This document shows, piece after piece, positions 17,429 through 25,031 of a stretch of 64,000 bases of DNA. The stretch lies in the NCBI GenBank assembly GCA_902536555.1, contig CACAXR010000001.1, positions 1 through 64,000 of the forward strand, read 5' to 3'. A model generated the notes under the pieces. That model was not told where the DNA came from, searched no databases, and worked only from the letters and a program-made list of their open reading frames with translations. How positions within the stretch are numbered: position 1 is the stretch's first letter; the number at the start of each line of letters is the position of its first letter. The DNA comes from an uncultured Prochlorococcus sp. (GTDB taxonomy: Bacteria; Cyanobacteriota; Cyanobacteriia; PCC-6307; Cyanobiaceae). Both the position numbers and the translations under genes were made by a program.

Positions 17429-18118
17429 ATGAAACGTTTTATTCATGATGAACAACCTCAAGAATTTTACGATTCCTTCAATAGTTTTATTATTTCAAGC
17501 GATTTAAAATTATTTTCCAAGTTATATTCTAAGTTTAAGTTAGTAGAATTAGTTAAAGATATACCTGGAGACATTGTTGAGTTAGGAGTTTTTAAAGGTT
17601 CTGGATTATTCGCATGGTTAAAAATTAATGCTTTATGTAATATAAATTCTAAAAAGGTTTATGGATTTGACGCTTTTGACATAGACCAAGTTTTATCTAA
17701 TCTTGATGGAATGCAGAGGGACATGATGTCCAATTTATTTTCCCAAAGATCTTTCAAACCTAATGATACATCTATTAATTATTTTTCATTTTTAGAGGCA
17801 ACTTTAGAAAAATGTGGATTTCAAAATTGTCATCTAATAAAAGGTGATGTGTTAGATACTATTCCTAAATTTGTAAAATCAAATCCTGGATTTAGAGCAA
17901 GTATTGTAAACTTTGATCTAGATAATGATAAGCCAACTTTTAAATGTTTAGAGTCTCTATGGGATCGAATAACACCTGGTGGGATTGCTATTTTTGATGA
18001 ATATGCTGTTAATCAGTGGGATGAAAGCAATGCTGTCGATAGATTTTTAAAAAATAAAGATATTAAACTTATATCTACGGGTTTCCAAGCTCCTACTGCT
18101 TATTTAATAAAAAATTAA
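17429..18118 (+). CDS. TylF/MycF-type O-methyltransferase
   Basis: 229 aa with the signatures of macrocin O-methyltransferase-like enzymes: PGDIVELGVFKGSG (SAM-binding motif I, about residues 47-60), VYGFDAFD, a central NFDLDNDKPTF and PGGIAIFDEY, the last two carrying acidic residues that bind Mg2+ in the family. Such enzymes methylate sugar hydroxyls using SAM. It is the only gene between two tRNA-Ala fragments (17,220 and 18,300), the second single-gene cassette of this tract. The target is probably a sugar of the island's glycan (inference). Confidence 0.75.
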   Translation: MKRFIHDEQPQEFYDSFNSFIISSDLKLFSKLYSKFKLVELVKDIPGDIVELGVFKGSGLFAWLKINALCNINSKKVYGFDAFDIDQVLSNLDGMQRDMMSNLFSQRSFKPNDTSINYFSFLEATLEKCGFQNCHLIKGDVLDTIPKFVKSNPGFRASIVNFDLDNDKPTFKCLESLWDRITPGGIAIFDEYAVNQWDESNAVDRFLKNKDIKLISTGFQAPTAYLIKN

Positions 18119-18439
18119 ATCGTAGGATTAATAAATTATTTTGCTTTATGCATAAACTTATATTAATTAACTTCAATAATGAAAATGATATTTAGAAGTT
18201 CGTTTTTAAATTAGGTTATTTATTAATATTAAAATTTGAATTCATAGACTCTTTTAACTTTTGTAGAGTCTTAAAACCACCTTTATTTGAATATTTTTTG
18301 TATGGAATGCAGTAAGTCAAGTGTTCGAGTATGCTTTCTTGATTAGATTTTGACCAGCATGTAATATAAGATGTCTTTTATAAAGGTATATTTTAAAATT
18401 TAAATTTCTACTTTAAAATGATTTAATAAAAAATACAAA
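18119..18439. other. Gene-free spacer carrying a decayed tRNA-Ala fragment
   Basis: 321 bp of AT-rich sequence without a supported ORF. It holds a small inverted repeat (AGACTC ... GAGTCT, 18,246-18,271) not followed by a T tract, and a decayed tRNA-Ala 3' copy at about 18,300-18,342. Nothing else is recognised. Confidence 0.5.
18300..18342 (+). repeat. Decayed tRNA-Ala 3' fragment
   Basis: Alignable to the tRNA from the anticodon loop onward: GTATGGAATGCAG against GCATGGCATGCAG (11 of 13), GTCA conserved, then the T-loop GTTCGA intact, while stems have lost pairing and the acceptor end is degraded (CTTTCTTGA). Position and orientation match the fragment at 17,220, so this looks like an older relic of the same kind. 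The match is weaker and could be partly chance outside the two conserved blocks. Confidence 0.5.
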
Positions 18440-20095
18440 ATGCCTGAAGATATAAAAAAAGATTTAACTGTATTAATTCCTGCTGCTGGCATTATAAGAA
18501 ACCCTTTCAATATTAAATCTGCTTCAAAAGATCCAAGTTTTCTTAATATGGGTAATTCTCTTGCAATTAAAGAAATTAAAGAAAAATATGATTATAAGAT
18601 TTTATTAGCAGTTCAAAATAAATCAAAAAAGTTCTTTAAATTAATACCATTTAAAGGAATTCAAATTTTAGAAGTTGGTTTAACAAAATCGATATCAGAT
18701 ACGATATATAAAGCGTTAGAAAATGTTAAAACCAAGTGGTGTTTAATTAATCCAATAACTACCTTACCAGATACAGATTTTATTGAAACGCCATTTATTG
18801 AATTTGGATCCAAATTAATTCCTAAGGAACAATGGTCAGCATTGATATTTAATAAAGATGACTATCCATTGTTTATTAATAAATCATCAACTAATTATCT
18901 CGGAATTCTAAGCCATCCGTTCACAGGAAGGATCTTAGCAAAAACTGAAGACATTATTTCAGTAATAAATAAATTAGAAGAATCAGAAAAAGATGATTGG
19001 CTTAATATTGCTATTTCGCTTTTTAAAGAAGCAAAAGTAAATATAAAATATTGTAAAAGCTGGCTAGATATTGGACATGAAGCAACTTATCCTCTACTAA
19101 AAAAATCGACCATTACTAGCAGATTTTTTAATTCTATGATTTTTGATGAAGACAATAATTCCATAATAAAGAGATCATCCAATAAGCAAAAAATTGACAA
19201 CGAGATTTATTTTTATAAAAATATTCCTAATAAAATTAAAAGATACTTCCCACCAATTTTAAGTATTGATCAAAAAATAAATTATAGTTCCTATGAAATG
19301 GAATTCATAAGCAAACCAACTCTTTCCGAAATATATCTATTCAACGAAATTGGCCATAACTCTATAAATAGAATATTTAATTCAATTGAAAAAGTTTTAG
19401 ACACTTTTTATGGTGAAAAGCATGTTGTTGAAGATTGCCCAACTTGGATTTATAGCGCTAAAACAAATTCTAGAATAGAAAATTTAAGCAAAATTATTAA
19501 TCAAAATGAAAATGATGATAATAATATTTTAAAAAGCATATACAATAGTAGTTTCAAGATTAATAATATAAATTTCCCTTCTCTAAAAAGAACATTTTTT
19601 AGTTTAAAAGAACAAATTAAAAAATTTGATAATATTTCTCCACTTTTTATAGGTCATGGAGATTTGTGTTTTAATAATATTCTTGTAGATCCTTTATTTG
19701 GGAACATAAATCTAATAGATCCAAAGGCAGAAAAATATTTTGACAATAATATTTATGGTTTAGTTGATAAATTTTATGATTTATCAAAATTAAACCATTC
19801 AATTGAAGGTATTTATGATTCAGTAGTAAATTATCTTTTCAAATTAGAAATTTTAGATCTTAACAATATAAGTTTTGAAGTTTATAAACCTAAAGAATAT
19901 GATATTTATAATATGTATTTTTCTGAAATAATTTCTTATAAAAGAATAAAAAAGGATGATTTAAGATTATTAACTGCAAATTTATTCTTTTCAATGCTTC
20001 CATTACATATTGAAAATGTAAAAAAAGTTATAGCATTAGCTTTTCTTGGAAACATTTTCTTTTATAGGCATCCTATGAAAAAGGTATTTCTATGA
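18440..20095 (+). CDS. Two-domain nucleotidyltransferase-like / APH-choline kinase-like protein
   Basis: 551 aa. The N-terminal ~220 residues look like a degenerate sugar-nucleotide transferase: LIPAAGIIRNPF replaces the usual GxGxR loop, so catalysis is doubtful. The C-terminal ~300 residues resemble aminoglycoside phosphotransferase/choline kinase folds, with the catalytic-loop motif HGDLCFNNIL near residue 400 and a metal-site NLIDPK where most kinases have D-x-E/D. It could phosphorylate an alcohol or sugar for surface attachment (inference). It overlaps the next gene by ATGA, so the two proteins probably form one activation pathway. Similar fused proteins occur in capsule clusters of other phyla. 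Confidence 0.55.
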   Translation: MPEDIKKDLTVLIPAAGIIRNPFNIKSASKDPSFLNMGNSLAIKEIKEKYDYKILLAVQNKSKKFFKLIPFKGIQILEVGLTKSISDTIYKALENVKTKWCLINPITTLPDTDFIETPFIEFGSKLIPKEQWSALIFNKDDYPLFINKSSTNYLGILSHPFTGRILAKTEDIISVINKLEESEKDDWLNIAISLFKEAKVNIKYCKSWLDIGHEATYPLLKKSTITSRFFNSMIFDEDNNSIIKRSSNKQKIDNEIYFYKNIPNKIKRYFPPILSIDQKINYSSYEMEFISKPTLSEIYLFNEIGHNSINRIFNSIEKVLDTFYGEKHVVEDCPTWIYSAKTNSRIENLSKIINQNENDDNNILKSIYNSSFKINNINFPSLKRTFFSLKEQIKKFDNISPLFIGHGDLCFNNILVDPLFGNINLIDPKAEKYFDNNIYGLVDKFYDLSKLNHSIEGIYDSVVNYLFKLEILDLNNISFEVYKPKEYDIYNMYFSEIISYKRIKKDDLRLLTANLFFSMLPLHIENVKKVIALAFLGNIFFYRHPMKKVFL

Positions 20096-21198
20096 ATTAT
20101 TTAATTACTGCAGCTGGCGAAGGCTCTAGGTTTCTACAAAAAGGTATAAAACCTCCCAAACCTTTAATAAAAATACATGGTAACGAGTTACTAATCTGGA
20201 GCTTAAGTACTTTTAATTTCAATTCAAAAGATAAGTTATTTATTGTTACTCAAAAGAGTCATCAAGTTCGTGAAAAGTTGTATAAAAAACTAAGAATTAT
20301 TTATCCAAACATCAAGATATTTTGGTTAGAGTTAGAAACATTATTAAATGGTCAGTTACTTACTTCCTTAACCGCTATTTCACATTTTAAAATAAAAGGA
20401 AAATTAATAATACATAATTGCGATAGTTCATTTAAGTACAATAATTTAGAAACTGATAAATTATTAGAATCTAATATATTTGGCATAATTCCTTGTTTTG
20501 AAGCAAAAGGGAATCATTGGTCATTTGCTAAAAGCTCTCACTCAGATAAAAATTCAGCAATAGAAGTTAGAGAAAAAGTAAGAATATCCAATAATTGTTC
20601 AGTTGGCACTTATATATTTTCTTCGAGCGAAATACTTGTTAATCTCTTTGAAGAATACATAAAAGAATACAACCCTAAAAATAAAGAACAATATATTGCT
20701 CCAATTTATCAATTTGCAATTGAAAAAAATATGAAAGTAATTATATCAAAAGCAAATGAAGTAAAAATATTTGGTACTCCAGATGAATTAGTAAAAAGTT
20801 TTAATGTGAATATGCAAGAATTAATAGGAGAAAACGGATTTGATGCTCATCAAAGGAAAACATTAGTTGTTGATATAGATAATACATTATGTAAAAAAGA
20901 CATAACTCAACAATACTCAGAAGCAATTCCTATCACCATAGTCTGTGATGCATTAAGAAAAGCAGATAAATTAGGGGCTTACATAATATTATTTACATCA
21001 AGGAATATGAGAACCTTTAAAGGCTCCATTGGTCTAATTAATAAATTTACAGTGCCAATTATACTAAAATGGCTATCAGAAAATAAAATTCCTTATGATG
21101 AAATATATTTTGGTAAACCTTGGGGAAATTCCTTATCTTACATAGACGATAAAAATATATCAATTGAAAATTTTATTAAAGAATATGAGAAGCTTTAA
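20092..21198 (+). CDS. Nucleotidyltransferase-HAD hydrolase fusion protein
   Basis: 368 aa. Residues 1 to about 230 are a sugar-phosphate nucleotidyltransferase: LITAAGEGSRF, PPKPLIKI, then HNCDSSFKY as the metal-site strand. Residues about 258-368 are a HAD-type phosphatase domain: VVDIDNTLC (motif I, with both aspartates), LFTSRNM (motif II) and GKPWGNSLSYIDDK (motifs III/IV). Such a fusion could make a nucleotide-activated group and remove a phosphate in the same route. Start ATG lies inside the stop of the kinase-like gene. The nucleotide used (CTP or other) cannot be read from the sequence. Confidence 0.65.
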   Translation: MNYLITAAGEGSRFLQKGIKPPKPLIKIHGNELLIWSLSTFNFNSKDKLFIVTQKSHQVREKLYKKLRIIYPNIKIFWLELETLLNGQLLTSLTAISHFKIKGKLIIHNCDSSFKYNNLETDKLLESNIFGIIPCFEAKGNHWSFAKSSHSDKNSAIEVREKVRISNNCSVGTYIFSSSEILVNLFEEYIKEYNPKNKEQYIAPIYQFAIEKNMKVIISKANEVKIFGTPDELVKSFNVNMQELIGENGFDAHQRKTLVVDIDNTLCKKDITQQYSEAIPITIVCDALRKADKLGAYIILFTSRNMRTFKGSIGLINKFTVPIILKWLSENKIPYDEIYFGKPWGNSLSYIDDKNISIENFIKEYEKL

Positions 21199-21882
21199 TG
21201 CACAGCAAAGTTAGAGAAGCAAATAAAATTAATTTTGCAGATTGTAGAGCTGCTGCTGAGTTGAGTTATTATTAGGATTTTGTACAGGATACAAGTCAGA
21301 TTAGAAAATCTGGAGGAAAAGCTATAAGATGACCTGATTTATTAATATCAATTTTTGGTATTGAAATAGTTACTAAGACTATAATAACTTTCTTATCATA
21401 ATGAAAAGCCGTTATAGTTTGGGTCCCAGAGACAAATCTCAAAACACTATATACCTTATCTTTTTTTAGGCCCTTATCTACTTCTTGGCGATTCAAAAAA
21501 TAATTTAGATATTTTTTTTAATTTTTTGGTAAATTTTATTTAATTTATTGTTTCCTGAAGGTTTTTAAATGATTTAAAATCCCTTTTCAAAGGATTTGAT
21601 AGAGATAAATAATTTTGATTACCATTTTCGATTATATATTTTTTAATTTCTGATTTAATTTGATTTAATAATTTTTTTATCTATACCAACTTCTATACAA
21701 ACAAATCCGCCATCTTTATCATTTAGTTAAGATATAATTCTGTTAATATCTTTGATTGGTCAGTAATTTTAATTATTTTGCACCCTAAACCTTATTTAAT
21801 AATATATTCAAAAATCATAATGTATTTTTCATATTAAAATTAAATACTATATTAAAGTATATAGTGCCTTTAAATAAAATAA
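21199..21882. other. 684-bp tract without an intact gene, probably relic coding DNA
   Basis: No convincing intact gene. On plus, a short open stretch at 21,199-21,274 starts ATG and stops after 25 codons. On minus, the track's 66-aa ORF (21,296-21,496) has no recognised motif. Between 21,541 and 21,800 the minus strand reads as broken coding sequence in two or three frames (GLGCKIIKITDQSK, then DKDGGFVCIEVGIDKK), reminiscent of the C-terminus of thiamine-diphosphate enzymes. This suggests a deleted and frameshifted gene. Confidence 0.4.
21541..21800 (-). pseudogene. Possible relic of a thiamine-diphosphate enzyme C-terminus
   Basis: Reading the minus strand from 21,800, GLGCKIIKITDQSKILTEL is followed after a stop and frame change by DKDGGFVCIEVGIDKK, then another frame change and a lysine-rich tail. 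Acetolactate-synthase-like proteins end with a similar order: glycine-rich turn, 'I..I.....L', 'D.G..V.IEV.VD'. There are at least two frame disruptions and no start. The family guess rests on two short stretches only and could be wrong; the broken coding character is the firmer point. Confidence 0.25.
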
Positions 21883-23178
21883 TTGAAAGTAATACACATA
21901 AATTCAAGTGATTTAAATGGTGGTGCTGCCAGAGCTGCTTATAGAATACACAAATCTCTGCTTGATAATGAAAATAGACTTAATATTAAGTCAATAATGA
22001 GAGTAATAAAAAAAGAAAGTGATGATTTTACTGTAGTAGGAGGAGCTCCTTTAAATAAGAGTAAATACTTTATAGCTTTAATGCCCTACTTGGCAAAATT
22101 ATCTAGATTTGGATTTAATACTAAAAACCAATCAATTCATTCCACTGCTCCTTTTAAGAGTGGATTGGGTTATGAATTAAAAAAAAGATTTGAAAAAGAT
22201 CGTAATGAGATTATTCATCTTCATTGGTTAGGTGACAATACCCTTTCTATTGAAGAAATAGGAGAAATTCCTCAAAGGATTGTTTGGACATTGCATGATT
22301 TTTGGCCATTTTGCGGAGCAGAACATTATCTTCATTATGATTTAAAAAATCTAATCTTATGCGATGAAAGATATAAAAATGGATACACAAACGCAAATAA
22401 AGCGATTTTCGAAAAGGGGAGGGACATTAATAAAAATACTTGGTTAAGGAAGAAAAAATCTTGGCAAAAACAGATTGATATAGTTTGCCCAAGTAAATGG
22501 ATATATGAATGCGCAAAGAAAAGTCTTCTAATGAGGAATTGGGATATAAATCTAATACCTCATCCACTAGATTTAATCAAATGGTCACCAGTTGAAAAGA
22601 AAATAGCCAGAAAAATACTAAATTTGAAAGAGGATAGATTCTATATATTATTTGGAGCATTAAGAGCAACTTCTGATCCGAGGAAAGGAAGTAATTTATT
22701 ATTTAAAACAATTTTGCGGTTGCATTCTATATTAAAACCATCATATTTAAAAAAGATTGAAATTTTAATTTTTGGGCAAAGCAAGCCAAAATACTTGCCT
22801 AGAATAGGATTCCCAGTGACATATTTTGGCAGATTAAATGATGAAATAAGTATGCGAATTCTATATTCAGCGGCTGACTTAATGGTAGTCCCATCTATTC
22901 AAGAATCATTTGGTCTTACTGCAAGTGAATCTCAGGCTTGTGGAACACCAGTAGTAGCTTTTCGTAATTCTGGGATTATTGATTTAGTTGATCATGAAAT
23001 TACAGGGCATCTAGCTAATCCCTTTGATGATTTATCTTTGGCATACTCAATAAAATGGGTTCTTGAAAATGCAAAAGAATTGAAACTAGGAAAAAATGCT
23101 AGAGAAAGAGCAATACGCTTATGGAATCCTTCAAAAATAGCCAAACTTTATTCTAATGTTTACAACAATAAAAGATAA
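21883..23178 (+). CDS. Glycosyltransferase family 4 protein
   Basis: 431 aa GT-B glycosyltransferase. N-terminal MKVIHINSSDLNGGAARAAYR is typical of GT4 proteins found with colanic-acid-type clusters, followed by HLHWLGDN and WTLHDFWPFCGA. The C-terminal donor-binding domain has VVPSIQESFGLTASESQACGTPVVAF, the E-x7-E motif that holds the nucleotide sugar. The start is TTG at 21,883 (ttg-aaa-gta), which gives the family-like N-terminus. It is the last cargo gene before repeat R2, which begins at its stop codon. The transferred sugar is unknown. Confidence 0.8.
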   Translation: MKVIHINSSDLNGGAARAAYRIHKSLLDNENRLNIKSIMRVIKKESDDFTVVGGAPLNKSKYFIALMPYLAKLSRFGFNTKNQSIHSTAPFKSGLGYELKKRFEKDRNEIIHLHWLGDNTLSIEEIGEIPQRIVWTLHDFWPFCGAEHYLHYDLKNLILCDERYKNGYTNANKAIFEKGRDINKNTWLRKKKSWQKQIDIVCPSKWIYECAKKSLLMRNWDINLIPHPLDLIKWSPVEKKIARKILNLKEDRFYILFGALRATSDPRKGSNLLFKTILRLHSILKPSYLKKIEILIFGQSKPKYLPRIGFPVTYFGRLNDEISMRILYSAADLMVVPSIQESFGLTASESQACGTPVVAFRNSGIIDLVDHEITGHLANPFDDLSLAYSIKWVLENAKELKLGKNARERAIRLWNPSKIAKLYSNVYNNKR

Positions 23179-23280
23179 AGAGGCTATATTCGCGGCGATT
23201 TTGGAATAGGGAGAATTTTAATGGGTTTAGAGGTCTAAAACAAAGATAGTTATGCAAATAGAAAAAATTTGTTTTTTTAA
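23179..23280 (+). repeat. Dispersed direct repeat, copy R2
   Basis: Second copy of the R1 element, same orientation, starting right after the GT4 stop codon. It shares GCGATTTTGGAATAGGGAG, TTTTAATGGGTTTAGAGGTC, AGTTATGCAAATAGAAAAA and the terminal TTTGTTTTTTTAA with copy R1, and lacks an 18-base AT-rich insertion near the end of R1. R1 and R2 bracket about 7.2 kb holding all five plus-strand cargo genes of this tract. Confidence 0.75.
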
Positions 23281-23423
23281 GACATTAAAATAAAGCTTTC
23301 CTTGCGACTGCATTAACCAAATAACTTTAACTACATTTATGATCTAAATCACATAAAGGTATCAGAGATTAAAATCCCTTAACTCCTTAAAAAAAAATAT
23401 AAGTTTTTAATATTAAAATATTT

Positions 23424-23933
23424 TTATTGCCTATTTTTTTCGATTATTTCCTCAGCAAACTTCTTATTTATTGGATACTGATTACAGTACATTAAATGCT
23501 TAATTTTTTTAGGATCATATTCATATTCAAAATACTCTAAAAGTCTAATTGCTAAATCATATTTCAATTCAGGAATAAAAAAATTATTATATTTAATTTT
23601 ATTTTCTAAAATTAAATTAGCTAGGTTTTTTTTTATCTTAATTTTTGAAAAGCAAGAAAAATCATCTGTAATATCAAATTTTATATCTAATTTATTTCCT
23701 TTCATGACATCAATTTGCAAATTATTATTCGATGCAATATATTCCTTAAATTTTATTCCATCCCTATTCAGCATTTCTTCTATACAATTTGCGCAAGCAT
23801 ATTTATCTCTAGATAAGATGTCGATGTCAGAATTAGTTTTATATTTTGGGAATTTTTGTGGATCAAATTTCAAAATACAATAATCATCTAATTTTGAAAA
23901 AATATATTCTAAATCTATTAAATTTTTAGACAT
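23424..23933 (-). CDS. Small nucleotidyltransferase-fold protein
   Basis: 169 aa. The segment KTNSDIDILSRDK has the D-x-D arrangement of the polymerase-beta-like nucleotidyltransferase fold (NSDIDIL, residues about 33-39), with a further acidic strand at KFDI, which would complete the metal site. The preceding GS motif of active enzymes is not clear, so activity is uncertain. Its start lies inside the upstream gene by 16 bp, indicating tight coupling with the DGxHR protein. Not recognised as a known toxin-antitoxin member; a role in attaching a nucleotide or phosphate-type group in the surface cluster is only a guess. Confidence 0.45.
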   Translation of the reverse strand: MSKNLIDLEYIFSKLDDYCILKFDPQKFPKYKTNSDIDILSRDKYACANCIEEMLNRDGIKFKEYIASNNNLQIDVMKGNKLDIKFDITDDFSCFSKIKIKKNLANLILENKIKYNNFFIPELKYDLAIRLLEYFEYEYDPKKIKHLMYCNQYPINKKFAEEIIEKNRQ

Positions 23934-24811
23934 TCTATGTTATCAATTCCGATACTTTTTAAAATCGCAAACCTGTGCAGACCATCTAATATCAGATTTT
24001 CTTTATTTATTATAATGTATGATTTTTTTTTATTTTTGTTATTATAGTTTTTATCGAAATTATTGATCAATTTTTCAAATGCTTCAGAATAATGATCCTC
24101 CTGGAGTTTTTCTCCAATATGTCTATCAACATATTCAATATAAGGATTTTTATTACCCTCTACAAATTTATAATGAGGAGTATCTTTGATACTCACGATC
24201 CCTTTATCAATTATTGAACACTTCAATTCATTAATATTAATTCTTTTTATCAAATTATATTTACCTAGAGGGAGGTGCCAAGGTATTTCTATATTTAAAT
24301 TATCATATTTTTTGTAGAATCCTATACTCTGCATACCCAAAAATTTCAGTAGATATTCTGTTTGCGATTCGTAATCTGTGGCATGAATACAATGTTCATG
24401 AGAGACTCCCCTTGGTAAAGGATTTATTTTCCTTAATCGATATTTAAATGAGGGATTAAATTTTGATCTAATATCTAATTTTGTTTGATTAATTCTTTCA
24501 CATTGGATATGCTGAAATTCGCCAGTACCCATTTTAAATTCTTTTGGATCTTTATTTTTTACTAAAACCGAAAAAATTCTCTTTGGAGATTTTAAAAGAT
24601 ATCTAGTTTTTGATATCAAATGTTTAATAGGTACGCTATCGCACTTGTATATATTTTTTATGAATCTTTCAGTATTATTAAATCGATGATATTTTAATCT
24701 TACTAATTTATAGTTATCATCATTTCTAATCTCAGAAATTATTTCAGGGATAAAATTTAACCCATTTCCCCAAATAATAAATAAATCAAATCTCACGATA
24801 TTTAATCCCAT
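23918..24811 (-). CDS. Unknown protein with a ParB/SerK-like DGxHR motif
   Basis: 297 aa, no family recognised. The C-terminus reads ENLILDGLHRFAILKSIGI, matching the DGxHR signature of ParB-like domains; in SerK/SbnI-type relatives this motif belongs to an ATP/ADP-dependent small-molecule kinase site, and in ParB it binds CTP. The middle carries a second conserved-looking block (SHEHCIHATDYESQTEYLLKFLG). No HTH or DNA-binding domain is visible, so chromosome partitioning is unlikely. The 16-bp overlap with an NTase-fold gene suggests a two-protein unit. Function is open; a kinase acting on a glycan building block is one hypothesis. Confidence 0.45.
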   Translation of the reverse strand: MGLNIVRFDLFIIWGNGLNFIPEIISEIRNDDNYKLVRLKYHRFNNTERFIKNIYKCDSVPIKHLISKTRYLLKSPKRIFSVLVKNKDPKEFKMGTGEFQHIQCERINQTKLDIRSKFNPSFKYRLRKINPLPRGVSHEHCIHATDYESQTEYLLKFLGMQSIGFYKKYDNLNIEIPWHLPLGKYNLIKRININELKCSIIDKGIVSIKDTPHYKFVEGNKNPYIEYVDRHIGEKLQEDHYSEAFEKLINNFDKNYNNKNKKKSYIIINKENLILDGLHRFAILKSIGIDNIECLKI

Positions 24812-25031
24812 TAAAGGATAATAATTTCAGATTTATTTCTCTGTTAAAATTAACCACAAGAAATAAAATGTATTTTAACTAATGGGAAAACAAAATTAAA
24901 TTTTATGCATGGTTTGTAAAAAAAATGCATTAACCTGAAATTAAGTAATCTTGAAAAACAAGTAAAAAGGAATAATGATTCATAAATATAAGAAATCTTC
25001 TAGATGACTGGAGAGCAAAAAATAAATTTTA

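Noticed and set aside
18246-18271. Inverted repeat AGACTC/GAGTCT as a terminator of the TylF-type gene
   Set aside because: Only a 6-bp stem with a long loop, 128 bp after the stop, and not followed by a T run.
21296-21496. 66-aa minus-strand ORF in the gene-free tract
   Set aside because: No recognised motif, no ribosome site, and it lies in what appears to be decayed sequence; kept only as part of the relic tract.
23918-24811. Calling the DGxHR protein a ParB chromosome-partition protein
   Set aside because: It lacks a helix-turn-helix and a ParA neighbour; only the short DGxHR motif matches.
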